Positions 13,085 to 24,719 of a DNA stretch of 64,000 nt are shown in pieces (within the stretch, counting starts at the first letter, position 1; every line of letters starts with the position of its first letter). Source of the stretch: Ptiloglossa arizonensis (Eukaryota > Arthropoda > Insecta > Hymenoptera > Colletidae); NCBI RefSeq assembly GCF_051014685.1, contig NC_135055.1, positions 14,186,001 through 14,250,000 on the forward strand, read 5' to 3'. The notes beneath the pieces were generated by a model. That model ran no database searches. It had not been told where the DNA came from and worked only from the letters and a program-made list of their open reading frames with translations. A program made the position numbers and the translations under genes.

Positions 13085-13470
13085 TAATTCAAAGAAAACT
13101 CGTCGCGGATGGTTATTACAATATCCAGTATCGGTGAACAATGTTTCTCAGCTGGTAAACCAAAAGAGTTGTTAATCTTAAATATGCTTGGATAATTTTC
13201 AATCATTTTTACAAATATTTTCTTCTTCTGTGCCGTATGTGTATGTACTGTTCGCGTGCGAGAAGATTGCATTTGAAGTTTTACACATCCTCTCTCCTGA
13301 GAAGATTGAAAGAAAACTCGTAAGAGACGATCATAGTATCCAGTATTAGCGAGAAATATTTCTGAACTAGTAAAATTAGATATTTTGTAAGATTCTCTCT
13401 TAATTAACAATAATTCAAAATATTTTTTTCTTATAATGCAAACATACGTAAAGTAAACTCGCGAAGAGAT
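13085..13470. repeat. Diverged ~218-bp tandem duplication
   Basis: The segment from about 13091 (aagaaaactcgt, then atccagtat, then caatgtttctcagctggtaaa) returns from about 13309 (aagaaaactcgt, atccagtat, aaatatttctgaactagtaaa). The copies are clearly diverged. A minus-strand stop-free frame of 244 codons (12886-13620) crosses both. It begins with GTG rather than ATG, and I do not regard it as a gene. Confidence 0.7.
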
Positions 13471-14196
13471 TACATATAGAGTTATGATATACTTTTTCAC
13501 GCGCCTGACCCGCCATGACACCACTTGCAATCTCTTCGCACGCGTACTGTACATACACACGTTCCAGCAAAATTTGTTCGTTTCAATGATCGAAAGGTGA
13601 TCCAAGGGATCTAGAAACACCTCTTAACGTAAAAAAAATTCAAAAATTCTTCCTCGTTGAAGTACTCCCTCGTAAGTTGTTAAGTAAATATCTGGCCATT
13701 CCAGACATAGAAACGAAACTGTTCGTTCACGGACACAGACGCGCCACTCTCGGTTTCTGTTACACCGAGGAAAAATAGTATCGATCACGGACCCGGTAAT
13801 GAGATTACGGATTGACCTGCAGGGCCAACAAGATCACGGGAAGGAATTCCTTGTCCGCGACCAGTCGTCCTCGTATTTCCACATAATTGAGACGACTTTC
13901 TCGCTTCTCGTCGAAGGTCGTCGGTCCCTCCATTAAGCATTCGTCCTGGCGGTCGCGCAGAAACGAATCCGAAACGAATTTAGCGTCCCGTTTAGCGCTT
14001 TTAGAGCCGCTAAAGGCGCCACCCTCTTTAACCACGCGGCAGAACTTTAAAAGGTTCGTTGGTTAAAATTCACGAAGCCTGCTTAAGGCAGCCACGTAAC
14101 TAGCCGGAGCTAAAGTGTGTTTGGATCTGACAAGCAGGAACGGGTAAACTTTCCTGCAATTTAAAATAATCGATTGATCGCTGGTCTTTGTTTCAG
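13471..14196. other. Non-coding, moderately GC-rich at 13.7-14.1 kb
   Basis: No gene recognised. The second half is GC-richer and leads into the candidate exon at 14197. Confidence 0.35.
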
Positions 14197-14273
14197 CGCG
14201 GAGGACGCGTGCAGAGCAGCGATGGGATCGTCGAGGATCGTCCATGGTGCACCCTTTGCAGATTTGTCCAGTG
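14197..14273 (+). CDS. Possible small exon with start codon (unidentified)
   Basis: An acceptor-like tract (ggtctttgtttcag, ending at 14196) and a donor-like gtatgt (from 14274) bound 77 bases. Inside, ATG at 14222 opens 17 codons plus one base to the donor, translating as MGSSRIVHGAPFADLSS. This would be a first coding exon with a spliced 5' leader. The peptide is not recognised and is short. The same segment is also open on the minus strand. The two splice signals are each good, but a chance pairing is quite possible. Confidence 0.22.
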
Positions 14274-15420
14274 GTATGTTGAAAAAAACGAATTCGTATA
14301 AAATTAGAAAATTGTTTCTAAAAGTCGAGACAGACAACTAAGAATATTCGAACAGTGTAGACGATTTATTGGAAAAAGTTTGGTTGTAGGCTAGGAAATT
14401 TTGGTCTCGTGGTCTCAACGATAGTTGAGAAATGTGTTTGAATAGCATCGATCCGACGCGACTTAACATGAAATATATTCAATATTTTGTCTTTAACAAT
14501 GGGAAAAACTTGTGGAAAGTATGCTCAAAAGAATTGACATCCAGAATTATTTACTACTGTTCCGATAAATATTCTTCTGGATATGTTTCTCATTTTTCTT
14601 ACCAACCTAATAATTTAAGATGCATGCCAATATCTTTCCAAAGATTTACAATCAACGAAAAGTGTTTGAAAAGTGTTGAAAAATATTTGAGGAATTTTTC
14701 GAGACACTACAAGTTTTAAGCAAACAACAAATTTAAGTAACAAATATTTTGAAAAAACACTCTTACGTTAAACAATCGAGGTCACCTTGAATTTTTTTCG
14801 AGCAGGATCGTATGTTTCCCTTTCATCGTATTCTACATTTAGGGATACGAGGACAAATTCAAGGGCAAAACACGAAGTGAAATAGGAGGAGATACGCGTT
14901 TTGTAGAAGTGACAGATAACGGAAACTTTTTTCTTCCTTGAAACCCTCATAAAGAAGTAGTTCCATACTCGTGAGAGATAAAAAAAACTCAGAGAATGTA
15001 CAAACCAAATCAAGCGACGTTTATCGAGTGTATTCAACATAAACGATTTGATACGATCATTTGAATTATTTCCGAATAATTTATTTGACTTTTGAGACAC
15101 TCGTGTCTCCCAATTCACAAAACGATCGAAATGGTTTAAAATGCTAACACTTTGTAAATTATATATCAAATAATTTTTCCTGAGATCCATCTAAGAATTT
15201 TAATACCTTCGTATAATTTCTTAATTTTCCTTAACCGTTCAACGAAGTAATTTCACCATTCGTTAAGGAAATAAATCGTGTTCTCGTATTTTATACCCCA
15301 CATATTTGACGTAAATATTCGAATCTTAAATACGTACGAGAATTCCACAAAACGATGGTATTCGTGTTAAATTTTCGGTTCGAGATTACGAAGCCGTGAC
15401 TGACGAGACAAAGTGCGTGC
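14274..15420. other. Non-coding, no gene seen
   Basis: AT-rich. A minus-strand frame at 14768-15190 (140 codons) is lysine- and phenylalanine-rich and has no motif or splice support. Confidence 0.4.
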
Positions 15421-15437
15421 ATATCTTATACCCTGGC

Positions 15438-15535
15438 AGATAAGAACTACCGAGGGTGGATAAGAAATGGAATAATGAAATTTCCGTTTGTTTCCTGTCG
15501 TTATATTTATAGGGACGCGACTAGTTTATCTCAGA
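15438..15535 (+). promoter_or_regulatory. GATA cluster and TATA promoter candidate
   Basis: Two GATA sites in the same orientation (cagataagaa at about 15438 and ggataagaa at about 15459) lie upstream of tatttata at 15504-15511. An initiator-like tcagaa follows with its A at 15533, so the TATA box sits at about -29, the usual distance. A further ttatct (GATA in reverse) overlaps the initiator, and a second tatttata lies at 15561. This is a plausible core promoter or GATA-factor enhancer. No gene is visible downstream within the window. Confidence 0.3.
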
Positions 15536-15640
15536 AAAGCACCAGGACTTGTATCTGTGCTATTTATAGCCAACATTGCTGCGATTGACTGAGATTGGCG
15601 GCCAAGAATTGGCTTAGAGCTAACAGAGATGTTACGACTT

Positions 15641-17160
15641 AACAGAGATCGACTGACTTCTTGGCGTTAGAGTATATGCTTATTTACATCTACGTGATCG
15701 AATCAACAGAATCATATACGTTCAAATACGTCCAATTTATCAATCTTTTCATTCACCTTCTTCAGAAGTGTCAATATACCATATAAGAAACACAAGGTTT
15801 GCAAAATTGCCGAAAAATCTCCATTTACCGAATTACTAAAACCGTAATTAAATTTTTAAAAGTACTTTGCATTCGGAATGAAACGTTCCTCGTGACTGTT
15901 TCCTCTTCTTTGTACAATATACGTTGTGTCTTGTTTATACGGATGTTTGTGAAAATGGACTCGGGATATCGACAGTGCATCGGTGGATTTTATTATTCGT
16001 CATTTTCGATATGCAATATTTATTTCGCTGGAACAAGTTGGGAAACGAAAATTTGGAAAGTCATTTCACACGTCACGAACCAGACATCGAATTTTCTCAT
16101 GTTTGGAAATTGTACACGTAATGCACGAGTCGCAAACTGCTTTTACGAAGTTTCCACGCGTAGCTAGTGCGTGGAACTAACTTCGTGCGAGCGAGCGGAA
16201 GTAGAACAAAGGTTTTTCTATAAACGTAATCGACGAACGGAACAACTTTGTTCTTTTTAATAACACGATCGAGAAATCGACCGTTTAACGTTCGCCTCGA
16301 TCCGAACAATTTAATCCACCGTAGATACGGGATGGTTTATTCCGGATGTACCATTTTCTTAAATTTATGCATAGTTACATTTTCTTCGATATGTATATCG
16401 GAAGGGTGGCGTGCTTTTGAAATCAGACTAGCATCGATTCTCAAACCGTTCGTTTTTACTAGCCACTGGTATCTCCCTTTTACATATATATGTAACATAA
16501 TATTTTCCCTGAAAATGGTTAGTGCTCCCTGGATCACCTCCAAAAGTGATACCAATGAATCGAGAAGTGGCGAAATCTCTTTGAATTTGTCATGCATCGA
16601 CTAGAACGAGCAATCAGAAATTGATTTCGAATTGAACTACATTTTTTCTACAATCCATGTCTCTTTATGAAATAAGATTTCACTGCTCGGGAATTTGTGC
16701 GGTGTTTCAAGATTTACCAACGTGCTCGTTAACACGTGAAATGTGTCTTATTTTATCGCGAAAAAACGGAATTTAGAACTTCATTTTTTTTAATTCCCTC
16801 CAAATTTTTACTTCATTTCGAATAGGTGAAAATCAGCGACGATGTAATGGTATCGACCACGAGACATAAAGATTACTTACAACCTCGGTTTCCCCTATTA
16901 CTATATTTCTCATTTCTCCCCTATTTAATATTATTGCTTCTATACCTTCTGAAAAATTGTTACACTTCGTACCAAATTTCGTGTCTGCGCCAATAACCTA
17001 CTCTCTCGTTATTGTCATATTTGTTTCTCAAAGTGGAAAAAGAGAAACGTCTTTTTAAATTTCCTAGTTAATTTTCTTCTAAACAACTATTCAATTCTAC
17101 ATTTTATATTCTAAAAACTACGTGTCGATTGAAATATAAAACAGATAGTTCAGACTGACG
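15641..17160. other. Non-coding, weak ORFs only
   Basis: AT-rich. Open frames at 15799-16167 (plus) and 16248-16604 (plus) have no support. A minus-strand 86-codon frame is described separately. Confidence 0.35.
16337..16597 (-). CDS. Small ORF, 86 codons, hypothetical
   Basis: Begins with a true ATG (16597, in-frame TAG two codons upstream) and ends with TAA. The translation starts MHDKFKEISPLLDSLVSLLE and is hydrophilic with an amphipathic start, more protein-like than most frames here. It has no recognised domain, no splice signals and no repeat content. A plus-strand frame of 118 codons overlaps it. Frames of this length are expected by chance in 64 kb, so this is only a candidate. Confidence 0.1.
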   Translation of the reverse strand: MHDKFKEISPLLDSLVSLLEVIQGALTIFRENIMLHIYVKGRYQWLVKTNGLRIDASLISKARHPSDIHIEENVTMHKFKKMVHPE

Positions 17161-17620
17161 AATAGTCGTTCTTATTATTATTTTGGTACATCATTTAATT
17201 CGTACGAATACTGCAATGCATCACTTAATTCGTACGAATAGTTTAAGGCATCACTTAACTCGTACGAATAGTCAGTCGAATACATTGCGTAATTCGTAGA
17301 AATAGTCAGTTGAATACATTGCATAATTCGTACAAATAGTCCAATGCATCACTTAATTCGTACGATTAGTCAAATGCATCGCTTAATTCCTACGAATAAT
17401 CCAATGCATCGCTTAATTCATACGAATAGTCAAATGCATCGCTTAATTCCTACGAATAATCCAATGCATCGTTTAATTTACACAAATAGTCCAATGCATA
17501 GTTTATTTCATACGAATGGTCCGATACAGCACTTAACTCGTACGAATATTCAGTCGAATACATTACGTAATTCGTATAAGTAGTCACTAGAACGCACCGC
17601 TCAATTCGTATGAATAAAAT
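17161..17620. repeat. 30-bp minisatellite with palindromic core
   Basis: About 15 units, mostly 30 bp with some of 36 bp, built on ccaatgcatcacttaattcg followed by tacgaatagt. The 12-mer attcgtacgaat (for example at 17198 and 17228) is its own reverse complement, and other units differ from it by one or two bases. Each unit also carries the palindrome atgcat. A 79-codon plus-strand ORF and a 63-codon minus-strand ORF are products of the repeat. Confidence 0.92.
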
Positions 17621-17689
17621 AACTTTTGAATACCGAAACACCGATTCGTCGTGTACGTGGATTCGTAGCCAGACCTAAAATGCCCTCGA

Positions 17690-18420
17690 GTCCCTAATTC
17701 GCGTCGCAACGATGGCGTATAATATTTCTTATTTGCTAAATGATCGAGCCTCGCGAACATTCACGGTGGACGAGAGGGTATCAATTCGTGAGAGGGGTGA
17801 GGGGAGTATAAGATCGAGGCGAAAATTGGCCGGGCATCTCTCGGTGGTGGTTCGTTTTGACGATCGCGACGGAAGGAAGGGTGCCGGACAAGTTACGAGG
17901 AGGAGGTTCGATGTCTTCTCGTTTCTGCACGGTCGTAACCGCGACCTTAGCTTTCCTTCGGTATTGGTCGGTTGTGTGCCCGGGTCGATATCGGGCCGCA
18001 GGGAAGAGCCCAGCATCCACACGAGCGCCATTCGGCCTCCTACTCTTTTCCACGTGGCCCTCCTCCACCTACCCCTCTGTCGTTTCGTCCCTTTTTCCGT
18101 CCCCCTAACCTTACGAGGCTTGAAAGCTGCGAGGAAAAGACGGCTCCGCGCCCTACTCTCGCTCGAGTGTTCCTCTTTGAGAGAAAGGACGCGAGCGTGG
18201 CTCGTAACGTGGTCACCTGACATTTGCGCCGACAGGAAACTCCGAACTGGCAAACTCCAGCCCATACCGTCGGAACGAACTACCAGAACCCACTTCGATC
18301 CATCGGCGTCGAATGCCTTTCGTTTAACCCTCTTCTCGGGGTCTAGAGCGACCCCCGCGTATCTCGAACTTTTCACCGATTAACCCCGGAGCAACCGGCC
18401 TGAAACTTATAACCCGGTTT
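17690..18420. other. GC-rich, CpG-rich block, open on both strands
   Basis: Frames of 223 codons (plus, ATG at 17712) and 215 codons (minus) overlap almost fully. The composition is far more GC-rich than the flanks, so stop codons are rare in all frames. I see no domain, signal peptide or clear splice site that would favour one strand. A regulatory or promoter island, or part of an untranslated exon, is as likely as coding sequence. Confidence 0.35.
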
Positions 18421-20097
18421 GGTGAACCCTCCTACAAACTGAGAGTAATTTTTTTTTCAATATTCGTTTCCCTTTCTTCGCGCCGTTGGAATTTTTTTTA
18501 ACATCGTAGAGGTCGCTCGAACGCGACGCGAAAACGGGTGGAACGCATCGCGCATAATTACCAGTGGTTTTACCCCTCGTTTTGCGGTAGAACGTTATCC
18601 ATCTATTAACAGTGCACCTGTTCATATTTGTTCGGTTCACGGACAGGTTTCTCCTATTACGAAATTATGGTCGCGCCCCGATAAAGCAGATGAAACGGGC
18701 TCTCGATTGATACGTAATAGCTCTCCACTCGATATAAAGGTGTGTAAAATAATTGAGGCAAAATATGTGGAAATTTACCGAATACGGTTGCATTTAATGC
18801 GACGAGGTCTAATAAGCGTGACGTGTGTGTACAGTTGTGCAACATTGTCGTAAGGACTTTCAATAGGTTCCTCGTGGAATGCATTCGTACAAAGCATTCG
18901 TACACTTTCTGTAAAATATGTAGAATTAACGCGACAATTATATACTACTTAAAATATATAATAGCATGTGCAAGTAGCAGAGCCGAGTAATATCTGGCAA
19001 TAGTTTCTTCGTTTCATAGTAAATATAAAAAGACTTGTCTCACGGTACAGAATCGAGTAAATGGAAAATTTCAACAATTCGAACAGTTTGACCAATTAAA
19101 AATACGAAATCGACTACAGGACGTGTTTTTGAACACATCGATAATTTGGATATTTTATTCACTGGAAGGAGCACTCGCTGTAAATATCAATATTATTCTT
19201 TAAAATATGTACGTATATTTGTATAAATAGCTTATATTGCGACTGTGCATCATAATCGGTCCAATAATATCTGAACTTGTTCAATAATCGTATTACGTTA
19301 TTATACGTAAGCTTATTCTTTGATCGAAAATATTAATACGCTCTTATCGTATTATGTTATATTTTTTATAAATCTTTCTATTTAAAGAAGAAGGTTCTTT
19401 CAACGGACAAAAACGTGATCGATGCAAAATTATAATCAACGCTCAAAAAATTATCAAAACGATATTATTTTAAGAACTATACGCGTACATTTAAAATTGT
19501 ACGGTTAAAATTCTACTTCGAAATTTGAAAAAATAACAAAGTTGTGTAATATTTTCGGGTGCACGAATATCTATTTTTTTTTTCATCGAAAGAACATCCG
19601 TTCACGCGGAACAAATATTTTAGAAAATATCGAAGAATATTTTTTTGTTTTTTTTTATTATTCTTCTCTACCAGCGTTCCACGATATTTGAAAATTTATA
19701 TAATAAAGTTCTATCTCGAGGCCGGCTATGACGCGAACAAAAACATATTGTATCGTTCGGAGAAGAAAAAAACGATAATCTTGATGTCTCGTAACAAACG
19801 ACATCGAGAACAAATTTGTTCTTATCATCGGGCTCAACCCCTCTGTGCAACTTTTTTCTCGGTTGGTTTTTCGTACGATCGAAACGAGTAGAGATATTCG
19901 GTTGCTCGTGTTAAGCGCGACACCCTCTATGTAGGCTGAAAAGATCGGGAAAAACAAAAGCTTCTCGATACAACGTTAATTCGGTGTACCATCGAGTTCT
20001 ATTCGTTATAAGTTCGACGGTATACATTTATCGAATATTTGACACGATTTCCGTCACCTCCAGTTGGAAATAGATCGACCTTCTAATTTTCTAAATT
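18421..20097. other. AT-rich non-coding, no gene seen
   Basis: No array or exon recognised. Homopolymer T runs at about 19575-19585 and 19641-19660. Confidence 0.4.
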
Positions 20098-20115
20098 AGG
20101 TGAGCGAAGGTGAGG
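20080..20115 (+). promoter_or_regulatory. Back-to-back splice-site motif (recursive-splice-like)
   Basis: A pyrimidine-rich tract (ttctaattttctaaattag) is joined directly to gtgagc at 20099/20100, and a second donor-like aag|gtgagg follows ten bases later. An acceptor fused to a donor is the layout of recursive splice sites known from giant insect introns, although those usually end in cag and gtaagt. Here both halves are sub-optimal. Confidence 0.12.
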
Positions 20116-20129
20116 ATAACTGACGCGCT

Positions 20130-20360
20130 CTACTGTAATGTTAAAACACTTTGTGAGAAGGTTCGCGTACGGATCACAGCGTGAATATGTGACATTTACA
20201 CCGGCCTTGCCGGACAGGACTCGAGTGAATGAAATTACGCAACTTACAAGCAGAGGTTACAGTATTAATAATTATTCTCCGGCGTCAGTATCGCCCCATG
20301 GTGTCGCTGGATCGATCCGAATTCAATATGGAAGCCGGCAAACTTTATTCCGATTTAACA
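20130..20360. other. Complex-sequence block, possible conserved element
   Basis: A non-repetitive, moderately GC-rich block (includes tattaataattattctccg and catggtgtcgctggatcgat) between AT-rich flanks. An 86-codon plus-strand frame covers it without splice signals or motif. It resembles non-coding regulatory DNA more than coding DNA. Confidence 0.2.
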
Positions 20361-20985
20361 ACAAAATTACTTTATTTAGTTTGAAAGATAACGAGTGATC
20401 GTGAAAATTTCCAACACGGACTAGATTTAACCATGCAATTTCTTCGTTGTTTATAAAATTTCGTATTCAAAAGGGGACGTCTATGTACAAACGTCTATGC
20501 TTACAAATATACGACCGGACTGTTCACACGGTGTATAACGAATTCACACCGGAATTTAATATCAGCTTGAAACTGATATTTCTGTTCGTTCTTTCGTTTG
20601 TCTCTCGATTTTATTTCCTCGCATTTTTAGGAACGACCAAGACTCCATGCGGAGAGAAATTTTGTTTCGACGCGATGCATGCTCCCGTTTGATGACTTTC
20701 CTTTTGACGGAGAGATTCGAATGATTTCTATGCGCAACTCCGACACGTTGTAAATTTAATACGATAGAATCTCGCGAATGTCACGTACGAGTACTTAACA
20801 GTGACCAATTAGTGTTCTGAAGGGCACTGATGACTAGTAACGCTTAATTAAAATTTCAGTCGTCGCGTTTATATCATTCGGAGTCAAGATAATTTGAAAC
20901 GAGGATCTTCGTGCTTTAACCATCAAATTTAGATGAAAAGTTGGGGAGGTCACGATGAACTCAACACGAAAGTGCAAGTAAAGTG
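20361..20985. other. Non-coding, no gene seen
   Basis: Nothing recognised between the block at 20.1-20.4 kb and the minisatellite. Confidence 0.4.
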
Positions 20986-20989
20986 AAGG

Positions 20990-21655
20990 TTTCGATTTTC
21001 TTTTCTCCGCTATATTTTCTATTCCGTAATATATTCTTTATTCTCTGTTCTTTGCTATATTTCCTATTCACTGCTATATTTTCTATTTTCTGCTATGTTT
21101 TCTGTTCTCTGCTTTATTTTCTATTCTCTGCTATATATTTTGTTCTCCACTATATTTTCTATTCTCTACTATATTTTCTATTCTCTGCTATATATTTTGT
21201 TCTCCACTATATTTTCTATTCTCTACTATATTTTCTATTCTCTACTATATTTTCTATTCTCTGCTATATATTTTGTTCTCCACTATATTTTCTATTCTCT
21301 GCTATATATTTTGTTCTCCACTATATTTTCTATTCCCTGCTATATATTTTGTTCTCCACTATATTTTCTATTCCCTGCTATATATTTTGTTCTCCACTAT
21401 ATTTTCTATTCTCTGCTATATATTTTGTTCTCCACTATATTTTCTATTCTCTGCTATACATTTTGTTCTCCACTATATTTTCTATTCTCTGCTCCATATT
21501 TTATTCTCTGCTATACAGTTTGTTCCCTACAATATTTTCTATTCTCTGCTATACAGTTTGTTCTCTACAATATTTTCTATTCTCTGCTATACAGTATGTT
21601 CTCTACAATATTTTCAATTCTCTGCTATATTTTCTATTCCCCGCCCTTTCTCTGT
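20990..21655. repeat. 19-bp minisatellite with 38-bp higher-order unit
   Basis: About 35 units of 19 bp. Two unit types, ctatattttctattctctg and ctatatattttgttctcca, alternate through most of 21120-21480, giving a 38-bp higher-order period. Flanking parts hold diverged units (for example gctatacagtttgttctct at about 21510-21600). The plus strand is pyrimidine-rich and lacks stop codons in all three frames, so ORFs of 228, 188 and 133 codons with the same repeated Leu/Phe/Tyr/Ser peptide overlap. They are not genes. Confidence 0.95.
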
Positions 21656-22595
21656 TTTTAAACGACTGAATTAATGAACCTTGCCCGAGCAAATTAGCGA
21701 CTCGCCGTAAAGATTAAAAACTATCATGGAAACGTTGGAGTTTCGGGTCGGTTCGCCGCGAATTAATTCGCGGTATCATATTGTAAACTTTGTACAAGTT
21801 CCCGTTCCACACGGTGCATTTTGTGTACCGCGTTTTCACCGCTAGATCGGCCCAGGACATTTTTAACGGCGTTCTCGCCGGTGTACGGAAAAAAAAATTT
21901 TCATTACTGTTCCGGTTACGCTCGCATTTATACATCATGGTTTTCGGATGGCTGCGCACAAAGTGGGTTGTTCGGTCTAACTCCTATTCCGGTAATTAAT
22001 TTCTCGACGATTAAGTAACGCCAGGGGTCGTTCAATCTAGCTTCTCGAGTTTCACCGCTATTTCGAGACTTTAATTTATCATCGCCGAGTCGTTTGATGT
22101 TTTATGACAAAAAGCTTTGTCAACCGAACCGGAATGGAGAGATATACCGTTCCACTTACCAGAGCAATGATTTATTTCGGTCGTAGCTCCATATATTTTG
22201 ACACGAAACTGTCATTCCTTGTTAATCAATCCCCTGTCCCCTCCTCGTCACGTTACCCCGATCGATAACCCACCGAAATTCGTTCGTGTCCGCAATTTTC
22301 GATCGCGTGCCCCGTGTGTTTAATTCTGTCCCATCGTTTACGCGTACCTCTTACCTACGTAACGTAAAACGATTTCCGCGAGAGTACCAATATCTTTCGG
22401 TACTCGTACACTTTCCTGCGACCCGTTTCTCTCGCAAGGGGAACTATTTTTATTCCGTAAAAAAAGGAGTACCATCGAGCTGTAGTACCCTAAAGCGATT
22501 GTTCCTGAACGTTTCAATCGTAAAACAATTCCTACTTTCCCTACTAACGCGATGTTAACACGCAACGACGATTAGGAATAAAAGCGAATGTAACA
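21656..22595. other. Non-coding, no gene seen
   Basis: Moderately GC-rich in places (21.7-22.5 kb) with short frames on both strands. No exon signals or repeats noticed. Confidence 0.4.
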
Positions 22596-22599
22596 CGGA

Positions 22600-23150
22600 G
22601 GTCACCTTTTCGGAAATCATTCGCAACTTGAAATTTCTAGTTTGAACCTCGATTAAAATATCCGAGTGGAAATAAATAACATAGAATACAATCGACTGTA
22701 CACGTTTCTATTTAAATATTGTCAACTACAGAAAGATGAATTAGTTAACGATGTTTAGGAATTCTATTTCAAAAGCGGAGACACCACGAAAGTCACCTAT
22801 TTAGAAATTGTTGGAAACTGAAACCTCTCCCTGGACCTCGATTAAAATATCCGAGTGGAAATAAATAACATAGAATACAATCGACTGTACACGTTTCTAC
22901 TTAAATATTGTCAAGTACAGAAAGATGAATTAGTTAACGATGTTTAGGAATTCTATTTCAAAAGCGGAGACACCACGAAAGTCACCTATTTAGAAATCGT
23001 TGGAAACTGAAACCTCTCCCTGGCCCTCGATTAAAATATCCGTGTGGAAATAAATAGCTTTGGATAGGTAAAAATTGATTTTTCGAGAATCATCCATACA
23101 GAATACGATCGACCGTATAAATGTCTATTTAAATATAGTCGAGTGCCCGG
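22600..23150. repeat. 189-bp tandem repeat (about 3 copies)
   Basis: The marker gattaaaatatccg(a/t)gtgga starts at 22651, 22840 and 23029, exactly 189 bp apart. Copies one and two are nearly identical over most of their length (cgactgtacacgtttcta, ttagttaacgatgtttagg, aaaagcggagacaccacg). The third has an internal insertion and is diverged after about 23060. Confidence 0.92.
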
Positions 23151-24700
23151 AAATAAATTAGTCTCCTCGTGTTAAAAAAGCAGAACGTTTAACCTACATA
23201 CGTGTACAACATTGTTCCGCGAACCGTAAGAAATTGAATCAGGTTCGAAAACTGTCCGATTGAATCCGACACTTCGCGCTTAATTTCACATCTATGTTTT
23301 GTATTCCTTATACGTCAACGCGTTCACATCATTCGCATCCGGTTCTGCAAATACAACGTATCGATCGAAACCTATCGTTGACCTTTTTCTATGACATTAA
23401 AGTCGAAGCGTGGTCTCCGAGAACGTGGAAGAAAAAATATCGGCGATCTCGGGCGTCAAGTAGACGTCGATTCTACTGCTAAAATAGACTACCTTGGTTT
23501 CTCGGCCAAGTCAGTCTGCGTGAAAATTAAGCGTCGTCTGCACATGGACGAAACATCCACTTCGTTTCGAACACTTGGAAGGGAACTACCTAACCCGATT
23601 GAATTATCGTGCCTCGAGATGAAGTATCGTATCGATACTTAACATTTACATTCGTAACTCAACTGAGACGAAACAAACGCAGGTAACACAAGCCCGAACT
23701 TACAATTGTCGATTGTTCAATGTTAGAAATTTTGTACGGTTAGAATCGATCAATTTTCCAATTAATAAATTTTCCATATTCCGAGAGAATAGAATATAAC
23801 GAGTACACCGACAGTGGTAATAATTGGACCGAAACAATGATTTGTAAACGAAAATAATTGGACATTTTGAAAAATAACTTTACCTCTTAATTATCGGGAA
23901 AGTAATTTTTCCAACGGTTTCATCGAGAAATCGACGATGTTCGTTCGATTCGCTAACGGTACCAGTTTTAATTGAGACCGCAGAATTCGAGAAAAGAGTT
24001 AAAGGATTCGGTTTTCGAAAAACAAAAATCGCCAGATCCGCCACGTGAAAAATAATTAAAAACATTCCAACGGTTATTTCGTTAGAAGTCCGTTCCAAGT
24101 TATTCGAATAATCTTCAATCCTGATTATCGACTATGTCGTTGTTGAGATTCGATGCTACAGGATGTGTCAACAAGCACGTATTGCTAATACCAATGATAA
24201 CTTACTTCGATATCTCTCCGATATCTCGATACAATGCCTAGAAATTGATATATATCTGTATTCAGGAGTACGTCATTGTATTGGTACTATCATTAGTGGA
24301 AATAATGAGTAACGGTGTATTTGACGGACTAACAAAAGAAGAACTCGACCACCCATTTCTTTGATATTCACATGCTTTTGTACAATAACAAAATATAAGT
24401 CCCTCTTGGAATGTATGGAACATTAGATATACGGATACTCGATAATTTTGAAGTTACGCGTAATTGAAATTCGACATATCTAGGATCGTACGATGTGTAT
24501 ATTAATTAACCAATTGTCGCAAATGTAAAATCAAATTTCCACAAAAATTCCACGGAAATCAGTATTAAAAATAATGAAAGAAAAAGTAACACAACCACGA
24601 GACTTTATACTGCTTGCAGTACTTACCATTTGAATATTTGCAATGGTTATCAGTCTTCTATGATACTGCAAAAGCACGTTAAAAATTAAGGGTCCCTCCT
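23151..24700. other. Non-coding, no gene seen
   Basis: A short complex block at about 23.4-23.6 kb has an 83-codon plus frame without support. A loose inverted pair lies near 24185-24200 and 24278-24297 (ctaataccaatgata against tattggtactatcattag). Nothing else recognised. Confidence 0.35.
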
Positions 24701-24719
24701 TTATAAATTTCTCCGATTT

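Noticed and set aside
12886..13620. Minus-strand 244-codon frame
   Set aside because: It starts with GTG, spans a diverged 218-bp duplication, and its translation shows no recognisable domain.
17161..17620. CRISPR-like palindromic 30-bp repeats
   Set aside because: Units are contiguous with no spacers and no cas-like genes are nearby. It is a minisatellite.
17712..18383. 223-codon plus-strand gene
   Set aside because: A 215-codon minus-strand frame covers the same GC-rich block. Composition explains both and there is no motif.
20983..21669. 228-codon Leu/Phe/Tyr-rich membrane-like protein
   Set aside because: All three plus-strand frames give the same repeated peptide because the minisatellite unit has no stops. 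The nominal start is a GTG.
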